A stretch of 64,000 nucleotides of DNA, taken from NCBI GenBank assembly GCA_904846265.1, contig CAJHAA010000014.1, positions 1 through 64,000 of the forward strand, read 5' to 3'. Of this stretch, positions 29,664-39,939 are shown one piece after another. Every line of letters starts with the position of its first letter. The stretch's first letter is position 1. Origin of the DNA: Psychrobacter immobilis. Lineage in GTDB: Bacteria; Pseudomonadota; Gammaproteobacteria; Pseudomonadales; Moraxellaceae. The translations under genes and the position numbers were made by a program. The notes under the pieces are model-generated. The model saw only the letters and a list, made by a program, of their open reading frames with translations, had not been told where the DNA came from and did no database searches.

Positions 29664-30473
29664 TTATTTTAAGATAAGCTGCCAAGGTTCTATGGTATCA
29701 AGTAACGATACGGCGAGTGGTTTATGAGAGTTATTTTGCCATTTGACAGTGCTATTAGCCGTTAACAGATCCAATTGAGTCAAAAAGTCAGCACGCGGTA
29801 GCGTGGTTGCACCCAAGCTCATCAAATGCTCATTTGGTAGCTGACAGTCGACCAGCGCCACATGGCTTTGTTCACATAAGCGCATTAAACCCCAAAATGC
29901 GAACTTTGAGGCGTTAGAGGCGATATGAAACATCGATTCGCCAAAGTAAATGCTACCTATTTTTAGACCATAAAGCCCGCCAATGAGTTGCCCTTTATCA
30001 TTCCAAACTTCAATGCTATGTGCAAATCCTTGTGCATGCAGTTCGGTATAAGCCTCAATCATTTCTTCATGAATCCAAGTATGTTCGCCCTCGGGCTGTT
30101 CATTATTGAGGCGATCACTGCGCGGTAAACTACAGGCATGAATAACGTCATCAAAAGCTTGATTCAGGGTTAATTGCCAACGCTCGCGGATGGCTTGCTT
30201 ACGCAGCGACTTGCTTGGCTTATAATTGGTTGGCACCATCACACAGCGCGGCTCTGGGCACCACCATGCAATTGGTTCATCTTCATTAAACCAAGGAAAC
30301 AGACCTTGCGCGTAAGCAGAAATTAATGTTTCGGCTGCCAAATCTCCTCCGACAGCGACGATGCCAATGCCGTCAGGATCAACCATCAAAGGGTCAGGAA
30401 AGTCATAACGCCCAAGACTTTTTAAGGTCTCAGGCGTGATATGCTCATTATTGTATTGAGAGAAATTACCCAT
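29664..30473 (-). CDS. aat: Leucyl/phenylalanyl-tRNA--protein transferase
   Basis: 269 residues. Aat adds Leu or Phe to proteins with N-terminal Lys or Arg, marking them for ClpAP in the N-end rule pathway. The conserved blocks FPDPLMVDPDGIGIVAVGGD, GLFPWFNEDEPIAWWCPEPR and VGGLYGLKIG-like IGGLYGLKIGSIYFGESMF are present, as is CQLPNEHLMSLGA. Its ATG directly abuts the trxB stop codon (30473/30474), so the pair is an operon, an arrangement also seen in other gammaproteobacteria. Confidence 0.95.
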   Translation of the reverse strand: MGNFSQYNNEHITPETLKSLGRYDFPDPLMVDPDGIGIVAVGGDLAAETLISAYAQGLFPWFNEDEPIAWWCPEPRCVMVPTNYKPSKSLRKQAIRERWQLTLNQAFDDVIHACSLPRSDRLNNEQPEGEHTWIHEEMIEAYTELHAQGFAHSIEVWNDKGQLIGGLYGLKIGSIYFGESMFHIASNASKFAFWGLMRLCEQSHVALVDCQLPNEHLMSLGATTLPRADFLTQLDLLTANSTVKWQNNSHKPLAVSLLDTIEPWQLILK

Positions 30474-32065
<1,592 letters not shown>

Positions 32066-35000
32066 GTGATATCAGCACCGCTTATTGAGTATTTAAAAAA
32101 GGGAATATTTACCCTCCTTGGGTTAATACTGGCCGTTTATCTATTTGTCATTTTGATGACATATACCAGTAACGATCCTAGTTGGTCGCATATCAGTAGC
32201 GATATGACCACGATTAATAATGTAGGCGGCGAATCGGGTGCTTGGTTATCTGACTTGCTTTATAGCTTCTTTGGTTTTGGTGCATGGTGGCTGCTAGCGT
32301 TTGTGGTTTATGAGTCTATCCTTATTTGGTGGGACAACAAGCCAACGTTTTGGCTGATGCGAGTGGTTGCTTATGTATTTTTATTATTAAGTGCCAGTGC
32401 TTTGTTTGCACAATTGGTGGCGTTAGTACAGCAATTGACCAATCCAGGAACGCTAGGGCTGGAAAGCGTGGCTGGTGGCATTATTGGGTTTGAATTACAG
32501 GCGCGTTTGGCACAGCTTTTATCGCAGTGGGGGAGTGTGATTTTCTTGACGGCATTCGTCATTATTACCGCGACCTTTGCCTTTAATATTCATTGGCTAG
32601 CGATTTATGAGAAGGTTAAGGCGCTATCGTGGCTTGGCTCAGGGGTGAAGCGTCAGGGTAGAATGCACGATAGCGTATCAACCACGCCAGAGAATATTAA
32701 TGCCAAGCAAAATGATGAAAATATAGCCAACAGTAACGCGAAAAAAGACGCAGCCGATCACGAGCAGCTGCCACTTGAGTTGCAAGTTGCTGGCAATGCT
32801 CAAGCCGTAGACAACAGCGGTCGGTTCAGCAATGTGTTGTCAGAGTTCTTGGCAACGTCAGGGTTGGCTGAGAGCGTTAAAGCTTCTGTAGTTGCCGCAA
32901 CACAAGCGGCGATGCCTAATTCAGCTGCTAAATCTAGTCGTGAGAATAGTGAGCCTGTCCCTGTCTCAGTAGAAACACCTAGCAGTACTGTTCAAAATCT
33001 AGCAAGTCATACGACTACATCGACGCCGTCAAGTCCTGCCATGACTGCTATCCGTAAAGTTGAGCCAAGCTTTGCTTGGAATGACGCCAATACTGTCGAT
33101 GACTTGTTAGCCAGCGAGCAAAAGGCTTATCACGCTAATAATATGAACACTTCTGATTCAGCCGCTACTACTTCTGTATATGCTGATAGCAATACTGAGT
33201 CGTTAGAGACAGCGGTGCTAGACTCTACAGCGATATCAGCCGTAGAGATGTCCGAAGCTCAACCAACAGAGAACTTGCCGTCAACAGCTCAGCCATCAAT
33301 AAATGAGCTGGTATACGGTGAGACGGCTGACAAAACGGATAATGAGCTTGAATCGTTTGAGTTAGAGGATAAAGTGGAGGCCGTTGATATACTGGCCGAT
33401 GCATGGTTGGCAGAGCATGCGGATGTCTCAATATCTACAGCTATGCAGTCTGTAGAAACAGGGCAACCTTCAGAAACAGTACAAGCAGCCAATATGACTG
33501 AGCTGCCCAGACAAGCAGCAGTCACAGCGCCTGCGACAGACTCATCTAATAGCGAAATGAACGACTTTACTGATAAATGGTTTGATGAAGAGTCTGAACT
33601 GTCAGAGGATTTCGAGCCTTCTTCTGTATCTAATGAAGTGAGTGTTGCCAAAACAGTAGACGTAGTTGAACCAGTTGCATCAGTCGCTGATATGACGCCG
33701 ACCAATACGCCACCGTCTAATCCTAAACTGCCGCCTACGGTAGAAACCCGAGTCACAGCGTCAGCTATTGAACCAATAGTCGCGTCTAAACCAACGGTAA
33801 GTTTTGCGGTACCTGAGGGCGATAGTAGCAATCATATCACTGATATGATGCCAGAGGATGATAGCGCTGGGGATGTGAATGCGCCCGTTATGCCAGATAT
33901 TAGTGATGATGCTGCCTTCAGTCAAAAATCACGCTCGATGCAAACGGCTGCCTATCGTAGTAGCCTAACGCCTATTCCAGAGATTTCTATTTTGGATAAG
34001 CCGGACCCTGATCGTAAGCCCAGTTATACCGTCGCCGAGCTTGAGCAATTGTCAGAGCTATTAGAGATTAAATTACAAGAGTTTAATGTAAAGGCGAATG
34101 TGGTCAACGCCATTCCGGGTCCTGTTGTCACCCGCTTTGAAGTCGAGCTTGCTGCTGGAGTAAAAGCCAGTAAGGTTACCGGTATTTCACGTGATTTGGC
34201 GCGCTCGTTATCGATGGCGTCTTTGCGTGTGGTTGAAGTCATTCCGGGTAAGCCGTATATCGGTATCGAAGTACCCAATAAGCAGCGCGAAATGGTACGT
34301 TTGATTGAGCTATTGAATACCGAAAAATTCCAAGATCCTAAAGCCCAAATCAGCATGGCGATGGGTAAGGATATCGGTGGTAATGCAATCATTACTGACC
34401 TTGCGCGCGCGCCGCATATGTTGGTTGCTGGGACTACAGGTTCGGGTAAGTCGGTATTGGTCAACTCGATGCTACTATCGATGCTACTCAAATATACGCC
34501 AAATGAGCTGCGTCTCATTTTGATTGATCCAAAGCAGCTTGAGCTTGCCAACTATAATGATATCCCGCATCTATTAACACCAGTCGTCACCGATATGACT
34601 GAAGCGGCCAGTGCTTTGTCATGGTGCGTGGCAGAGATGGAACGTCGCTATCAACTGATGAGTTTACTCAAAGTGCGTAAGCTTAATGAGTTTAATAAAA
34701 AGGTCATTGCTGCTGAAAAATCGGGCAATCCGATGCTTGATCCTTTATGGCGACCTAATGACAGTGTGAGTATCAGCCAAGCACCGAAGCTAAAAACTTT
34801 GCCGATGATTGTCATTGTCGCGGATGAGTTTGCCGATATGATTATGCAGGTTGGTAAACAAGCCGAAGAGCTTATTACCCGCTTGGCACAAAAATCACGC
34901 GCAGCAGGTATTCATTTAATGCTTGCTACCCAGCGTCCGTCGGTCGATGTCATTACTGGTTTGATTAAAGCCAATATTCCCGTGCGGGCGGCACTACGAG

Positions 35001-35446
35001 TAAACTCAAAAGTAGATTCGCGGACGATTCTGGACAGTGGCGGTGCCGAAGACATGCTGGGTAATGGTGACATGCTATTTTTAGGGCCTGGGCAAATTGA
35101 GCCAGATCGTGTGCATGGTGCCTATGTCAGCGATGAAGAGGTCAATCGTGTTTGTGATGCGTGGCGTGAACGCGGTGCGCCCGATTATATTGATAATATG
35201 GCAGGCAACTTTGAACTGTCTAGTCCTAGTGGCGGTGGTAGTACGGCTAACGCCTCTGGTGAGGACGACGACCTTTATAACGATGCTGTGGCCTTTATTA
35301 TGGAGACGCGAAAAGTTTCTGCTTCTAGTATCCAGCGTAAATTTAGCATCGGCTATAACCGTGCCGCACGTATTGTAGATTCCATGGAGGACGCGGGGTT
35401 GGTCAGCTCAATGGGCAAAAGCGGTAAGCGTGAGCTATTAATGTAG
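32066..35446 (+). CDS. ftsK: DNA translocase FtsK
   Basis: 1126 residues. FtsK pumps chromosome dimers and terminus DNA through the septum and activates XerCD. The N-terminal 180 residues hold four transmembrane helices for septal anchoring. A linker of about 450 residues rich in Ser, Thr, Ala and Glu follows. The motor starts near 660, with Walker A GTTGSGKS (789-796) and Walker B IVIVADEFADM (about 920). The C-terminal gamma winged helix that reads KOPS sites (SSIQRKFSIGYNRAARIVD) is intact. The start is GTG, with AAGG about ten bases upstream. A strong terminator follows. Confidence 0.95.
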   Translation: MISAPLIEYLKKGIFTLLGLILAVYLFVILMTYTSNDPSWSHISSDMTTINNVGGESGAWLSDLLYSFFGFGAWWLLAFVVYESILIWWDNKPTFWLMRVVAYVFLLLSASALFAQLVALVQQLTNPGTLGLESVAGGIIGFELQARLAQLLSQWGSVIFLTAFVIITATFAFNIHWLAIYEKVKALSWLGSGVKRQGRMHDSVSTTPENINAKQNDENIANSNAKKDAADHEQLPLELQVAGNAQAVDNSGRFSNVLSEFLATSGLAESVKASVVAATQAAMPNSAAKSSRENSEPVPVSVETPSSTVQNLASHTTTSTPSSPAMTAIRKVEPSFAWNDANTVDDLLASEQKAYHANNMNTSDSAATTSVYADSNTESLETAVLDSTAISAVEMSEAQPTENLPSTAQPSINELVYGETADKTDNELESFELEDKVEAVDILADAWLAEHADVSISTAMQSVETGQPSETVQAANMTELPRQAAVTAPATDSSNSEMNDFTDKWFDEESELSEDFEPSSVSNEVSVAKTVDVVEPVASVADMTPTNTPPSNPKLPPTVETRVTASAIEPIVASKPTVSFAVPEGDSSNHITDMMPEDDSAGDVNAPVMPDISDDAAFSQKSRSMQTAAYRSSLTPIPEISILDKPDPDRKPSYTVAELEQLSELLEIKLQEFNVKANVVNAIPGPVVTRFEVELAAGVKASKVTGISRDLARSLSMASLRVVEVIPGKPYIGIEVPNKQREMVRLIELLNTEKFQDPKAQISMAMGKDIGGNAIITDLARAPHMLVAGTTGSGKSVLVNSMLLSMLLKYTPNELRLILIDPKQLELANYNDIPHLLTPVVTDMTEAASALSWCVAEMERRYQLMSLLKVRKLNEFNKKVIAAEKSGNPMLDPLWRPNDSVSISQAPKLKTLPMIVIVADEFADMIMQVGKQAEELITRLAQKSRAAGIHLMLATQRPSVDVITGLIKANIPVRAALRVNSKVDSRTILDSGGAEDMLGNGDMLFLGPGQIEPDRVHGAYVSDEEVNRVCDAWRERGAPDYIDNMAGNFELSSPSGGGSTANASGEDDDLYNDAVAFIMETRKVSASSIQRKFSIGYNRAARIVDSMEDAGLVSSMGKSGKRELLM

Positions 35447-35465
35447 CGTTTAGATTATATTAGAC

Positions 35466-35507
35466 AATAAAAAAGACGAGTCACGAGAGTGGCTCGTCTT
35501 TTTTATT
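35466..35507 (+). terminator. ftsK terminator
   Basis: AAAAAAGACGAGTCAC and GTGGCTCGTCTTTTTT form a long stem with one G-T position and a GAGA loop, 20 bases past the ftsK stop codon. Confidence 0.93.
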
Positions 35508-35662
35508 GAAAAAATATGATAACGCTCATGTCTGAATGACCAATCAGTTTTTTTATCAATTATCAGCACTCGTTTTTTATACTAAACTGACCTTTGTTGA
35601 TAGCATAAATATCACTCAATTTTTAGAAGTCTTAGGTTCATTACTCAGCAAGGAGGCAGGTT

Positions 35663-37001
35663 ATGTTTAAAGAATATACCCAATATGATGCCATAGCATT
35701 GGCGGCATTGGTCAATGCAGGTGAAGTCAGCGCTAAAGAGTTGTTAGATGCTGCCGTCTATCAAGCCAATACACTCAATCCAAAATTGAACGCCATCATC
35801 CATCGTTTTGATGAGCGTGCTTATCATGCTGCACAGGCGGGATTACCCTCAGGTATATTTAATGGTGTGCCTCATCTGCTCAAAGATTTGTCATTTGGCT
35901 TTGCCGATGAGCCAATCACGATGGGCAGTCGTAGTGTTAATATCATCTCTGAGAGCGACAGTGAAATCGTCAAGCGTATGAAAGCCACAGGTGTGAATAC
36001 CTTCGGCAAAACCAATACGCCAGAATTTGGTTTAATCATTACCACCGAACCAAAAGCCCATGGTGCGACTCATAACCCTTTCAAAAAAGGTTACAGCTCT
36101 GGCGGCTCATCGGGCGGTAGTGCCGCGTCAGTGGCGAGCGGTATCGTACCGATGGCGGGCGCGGGTGATGGTGGTGGCTCAATACGTTTCCCTGCTGCTT
36201 GGTGCGCCTTATGTCATCGAGCCACCTGATGGCACATTTTTGCAAGCAGCGATGCGCGCACCAAGGCAATTAACTATTGCCTTACATCAACAGCCATTGA
36301 TTGCCAATACTGTGGTGGATAAAGAAGTGTTAGCCGTATTAGAGCAAACGGCTAAGCAGCTAGAAGCCATGGGTCATCGTGTCATACCCGCTGAGCCGAA
36401 TATTAATATCGAGCAGTTTTGGCATGACTTTATGGTGGTGGTCTGCACCCATACCGCTTTTACCATTGATAATATCGAGCGTGACTTTGGGGCAGAACAT
36501 ATCAAAAACCTAGAGCCTCAAACCTATAATATGGCATTGCTGGGTCGCTCATTATCAGCCGTTGATTTGGCGCATGCTAAGCATGGTTGGCATCACAGTC
36601 AGTATCAAACTGGTTTGCTACTCGAAACCTATGACATGATTTTATGTCCGACCGTGCCGACACCTGCAGTTAAGCATGGTGTATTGCCACCAAGTCGTAT
36701 GGATGAAATGCTCATGCGTAGCGCAGGATTGCTCAATAAGGGCATCGATATGGGTAAGTATGCCTTTAGCTCAGGTATGATCGAAAAGCTTAGTCAGCCT
36801 GTACTGGGCAAAATGGCCTTTACACTACTGGGTAATATCACAGGATTGCCAGCGATGTCATTACCGGTAGGAATGAGTAAAAAAGGTTTGCCAATTGGGA
36901 TGCAGCTGATTGGGCGTATGAATGATGAAGCGACATTATTCAGTGTGGCAGGGGAGATGGAACGAGCAGGGTTGTTTACCAAGGCAGCCTTTGAGAAGTA
37001 A
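35663..37001 (+). pseudogene. Amidase-signature-family gene, broken by an internal deletion and frameshift
   Basis: The first part (35663 to about 36200) encodes a normal amidase N-terminus with catalytic Lys in LLKDLS, the Ser-rich signature GYSSGGSSGGSAASVASG and the nucleophile in GGGSIRFPAA. The frame then hits TGA at 36227-36229. In the +1-shifted frame, homology resumes at once as LLGAPYVIEPPDGTFLQAA and runs to the TAA at 36999. The block normally between these, beginning GLFGLKPSRGR, is absent. So about 50-60 codons were lost, inferred from family layout, and the reading frame was not kept. The remainder could not fold as a normal amidase. AAGGAGG precedes the ATG at 35663. Confidence 0.88.
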
Positions 37002-37013
37002 GTTTGCATTCTA

Positions 37014-37040
37014 TTGATTAAGTAATGATTACTTAATCAA
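37014..37040. terminator. Inverted repeat between the amidase pseudogene and ygiD
   Basis: TTGATTAAGTAA and TTACTTAATCAA are perfect 12-bp arms with a three-base loop. It overlaps the last codons of ygiD. AT-rich, without a T-tract, so terminator function is only possible. Confidence 0.45.
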
Positions 37041-37926
37041 ATCGATAAATATCCATGCCTAAGCTATGATGCGCCATGCTTTGATGGACAACTGAGACAC
37101 GCTGACCTGTACCTAGAGCAAAAAACAATGGCAACAGATGCTCGTCACTCGGATGAATATCTTTATAGTCAGGATATTGCTGCCAATCTAAAGCACTAGG
37201 AATGTCTGTTTTGAGCTGTTGTAGCAGCCATTGCTTAAATGCTTTAGCCGTTTGGTCAACACTATTTGCTTGCCAGCGTAATGCTTGCAGATTATGGGTA
37301 ATGTTACCTGAACCGATGATCAGTATTTGCTCTTCACGTAGGCGCGCCAGCTGCGCACCCAATTGATAACAGGCGATACTGTCATAATGCTGCGGTAGAG
37401 AAACCTGTACGATAGGTATCTCAGCCTCTGGATATAAGTGCCTGAGCGGTGCCCATACCCCATGATCGCAAGCCCGCACCGGATTGACGCTACAAGTAAT
37501 ACCGCGTGCAGTGAGCTGCTGGGCAAGGGATTCAGCAAGTGCTGGCTGACCAGATGCAGGGTATTGAAGCTCATATAGCTCAGGCGGAAAACCTGAAAAG
37601 TCGTGCCAAGTCTTGGGTTGAGGATTACTGCTTATTTCGAGTTTGGCGGATTGCCAATGCGCTGACATAATCAGGATGGCACGTGGCTTTGGTAAGTTTT
37701 GCCCGATACGTGCCAGTGCACTGGTCGTGGCAGATTGTTCAATGGCAAGCGTGGGTGCACCATGCGAGATAAACAATGCTGGTAGCTTAGCTACATTTGA
37801 CCCTGAAGCAGATACATCTGTCCAAACACCAGTCGCCGTAATAGGCGTTGGCGAATGAGAGTACGAGTCATCAGGCTGATGAATTGAATGAGGGACGTTA
37901 GGTGTCGCATGTTTTGGATATTTCAT
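37033..37926 (-). CDS. ygiD: DODA-type extradiol aromatic dioxygenase (YgiD/LigB family)
   Basis: About 297 residues. The class III extradiol dioxygenase fold shows the metal-site His in LFISHGAPTLAIE, the PRAILIMSAHWQ block, the DHGVWAPLRHLYP segment and IIGSGNITHNL. Family members such as E. coli YgiD open catechol rings, for example of DOPA, using a single bound metal (zinc in the crystal structure). A polar N-terminal extension of about 45 residues precedes the domain. A GTG at 37947 is in frame; the ATG at 37926 is used, though neither has a clear ribosome binding site. The substrate here is unknown. Confidence 0.85.
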   Translation of the reverse strand: MKYPKHATPNVPHSIHQPDDSYSHSPTPITATGVWTDVSASGSNVAKLPALFISHGAPTLAIEQSATTSALARIGQNLPKPRAILIMSAHWQSAKLEISSNPQPKTWHDFSGFPPELYELQYPASGQPALAESLAQQLTARGITCSVNPVRACDHGVWAPLRHLYPEAEIPIVQVSLPQHYDSIACYQLGAQLARLREEQILIIGSGNITHNLQALRWQANSVDQTAKAFKQWLLQQLKTDIPSALDWQQYPDYKDIHPSDEHLLPLFFALGTGQRVSVVHQSMAHHSLGMDIYRFD

Positions 37927-37993
37927 GTAGCGTTTATTAGGGCGCACAGCGATTTTTCAATCTTTTCTATCATTGATATTGTTGCTCATAAAC

Positions 37994-38045
37994 TATCAGC
38001 ACAGAATATCGGCACAAAATATTAGCACAGAGTATTAGCACAGAG
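37994..38045. repeat. 13-bp tandem repeat, four units
   Basis: TATCAGCACAGAA, TATCGGCACAAAA, TATTAGCACAGAG and TATTAGCACAGAG follow one another exactly, the last two identical. The repeat lies in the spacer between rlmH and ygiD. Confidence 0.88.
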
Positions 38046-38067
38046 TATGGCAGTGTTTAACGATTGC

Positions 38068-38556
38068 TTAATTGCCACGATGATAAGGATGATTGTTGTT
38101 GATACTCATCGCGCGATACAATTGTTCCATTAGCACAACACGTACCAGCGGATGCGGTAATGTCAGCGCTGATAGTGACAATTTTACATCAGCTTTGACT
38201 AATACTTCTGGCGATACGCCGTCTGCACCGCCGATCACCAGTGCAATATCATCGCCTTGCTGCATGCCATCAGCTAATTTATCAGCCAGCCCTTCTGTCG
38301 AAATCATTTTACCTTTGACATCCAATACCCATAGTTGCTCACGCCCTGAAGCATTATGAGCGGCTAATATTGCCTGTCCTTCTTGCTCACGGTATTGTGC
38401 CAAATTGGCATCAGAAGGGTTTTTTGCACGCTTTGCGGCAGCAATTTCCACGATTTCTGTACTGAGCATAGGTTGGATACGCTTAAAATACTCATCGAAC
38501 CCCGTCTGTACCCATTTAGGCATTTTATTACCGACGGTTAAAATCCTTACTTTCAT
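38068..38556 (-). CDS. rlmH: 23S rRNA (pseudouridine1915-N3)-methyltransferase
   Basis: 162 residues from the ATG at 38556, which gives the standard start MKVRILTVGNKMPKWV. RlmH is a SPOUT-class enzyme that methylates pseudouridine 1915 in helix 69 of 23S rRNA. The knot region is complete: LWVLDVKGK, LVIGGADGVSPEV, SLSALTLPHPLVRVVL and the C-terminal YRAMSINNNHPYHR. The frame is open nine codons further upstream. The rsfS gene, its common neighbour, is not present. Confidence 0.95.
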   Translation of the reverse strand: MKVRILTVGNKMPKWVQTGFDEYFKRIQPMLSTEIVEIAAAKRAKNPSDANLAQYREQEGQAILAAHNASGREQLWVLDVKGKMISTEGLADKLADGMQQGDDIALVIGGADGVSPEVLVKADVKLSLSALTLPHPLVRVVLMEQLYRAMSINNNHPYHRGN

Positions 38557-38684
38557 AGCCAGTACCACTTTAATTTTAGTCATTAGTAAAATGTAACAAA
38601 AGAATTCTACGCTGAAGTGAACGTAACAAACAAGATTTTACGAAGCTTTTTTATGATTTACTAATCTTCGATAAACAATAGGTC

Positions 38685-39233
38685 TTACATCAAAGCCTGT
38701 ATGGTTTGCGAGACAGTATCTTCTGTATTTTGGTCATTATCGCTTACATCAGTTGGGCTAGGTTTTGGAATAATAGTAAGCTTGGCATCAGATTCAAAAA
38801 CGATGGCTTCCACATCATCGAAACGATGCACTCCTTCAGAGCGCATCGCACATTCAATCTCTTGACGAGTCAGCCGCTCAGCGCGCATGGCATCTGGCAA
38901 AAACTGCCCTTGATAGAAAACAATACGCGGCTCTGACAAAATAAAACTGCTAAATTGCGGTGAGATAGAGGCGTATTTCGTAACTAAAAACTGCAATAGA
39001 TAAAGTACTAAAATCGATGAAACCCCTTCGACAAAAGGAATGTCTTTGAGCAAAATAGTACTGGCACCAAGTGAACCGATCATCACGGTGACGATCCAAT
39101 CAAAATTATTGAGCTGCGAGGTGGAGCGTTTACCTGAGACTTTAGTCACCAGTACGATCAACACATAAACCATGACAGTTGTCAAAACGATGCGTCCAAG
39201 CTTGTCTATATTGTCAAAAAAAACCATGTCCAT
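38685..39233 (-). CDS. DUF421-family membrane protein (YetF-like)
   Basis: 182 residues. Three hydrophobic helices (about 12-30, 45-65 and 68-85) precede a cytoplasmic domain with the DUF421 signature VFYQGQFLPDAMRAERLTRQEIECAMRSEGV and FDDVEAIVFESDAKLTIIPK (both conserved across the family; only parts are quoted). The function of the family is unsettled. AGGAG precedes the ATG. Monocistronic by appearance. Confidence 0.85.
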   Translation of the reverse strand: MDMVFFDNIDKLGRIVLTTVMVYVLIVLVTKVSGKRSTSQLNNFDWIVTVMIGSLGASTILLKDIPFVEGVSSILVLYLLQFLVTKYASISPQFSSFILSEPRIVFYQGQFLPDAMRAERLTRQEIECAMRSEGVHRFDDVEAIVFESDAKLTIIPKPSPTDVSDNDQNTEDTVSQTIQALM

Positions 39234-39380
39234 GATAAATGCTCCTATTAAAATATAAAACCGTTAATCAGCCACAATCATCCAAAAGATTACCCATTAA
39301 AGTTAGCCTAACGGATTTTATGTATTAATAGGGAGAAAAATTTGTAGCACCTTGTAGAGGTTTGGCTGAGGTCTCCTCGC

Positions 39381-39896
39381 TCACATAGTTTTGCGTTTGG
39401 GGTCAAGCAGGCGATTGATCGCCCAAAGACTGATGCGAGCACTGACCAGTGTCAGCACCAATATCATCACCAACGATGAGACCAATGGCAATGGTTGCTG
39501 GACGGCCATCTCTAGTAGGACTTCGCGATTTACCGCATCAAACAACCAAAACCATATGGCTAAGAAGTAAATGACAGTCAGTAGCCAGACCACCGCGACG
39601 CCGCCAAACATTAAGCGATTGATTTCACCGCTATTCAATGCGCGCTGCTGATGTTTGATAAATTTATGAACCGCGATATAAGCCCCGATAATGATAGACA
39701 ATACCGTTACCAGTTGCGAATTCACAGCAAGCTTGGTTTGAATCATCATAAATATTGCGCTAGCAAGCGTATAGCCTATCGCGAAATATCCTACATATTG
39801 TGTCAGTTTAGGCTGCGCTGACTCATGGTTTTTCGGCAGCGGCTTGCCACCTGAATGAGTCTTGGATTTATTGAGATTGGTTGTCTTGCGTGACAT
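39381..39896 (-). CDS. Small membrane protein, possibly ABZJ_00895 family
   Basis: 171 residues from the ATG at 39896, which has AAGG at eight-base spacing. The longest frame (to 39971) would overlap dacB and lacks a ribosome binding site. A charged N-terminus of about 30 residues is followed by four hydrophobic helices (about 34-52, 57-75, 95-117 and 130-155). The layout resembles the ABZJ_00895 membrane proteins of Acinetobacter, an assignment of low certainty. It lies 44 bases after dacB in the same direction and may be cotranscribed. Confidence 0.65.
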   Translation of the reverse strand: MSRKTTNLNKSKTHSGGKPLPKNHESAQPKLTQYVGYFAIGYTLASAIFMMIQTKLAVNSQLVTVLSIIIGAYIAVHKFIKHQQRALNSGEINRLMFGGVAVVWLLTVIYFLAIWFWLFDAVNREVLLEMAVQQPLPLVSSLVMILVLTLVSARISLWAINRLLDPKRKTM

Positions 39897-39939
39897 AAGT
39901 GAACCTTTATAAAGGTGAAAAATAGGATGTGAAAAACAC

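Noticed and set aside
33289..33831. 180-codon antisense frame in the ftsK linker
   Set aside because: A shadow of the low-complexity linker; Ser/Thr/Ala-rich without structure and inside a certain gene.
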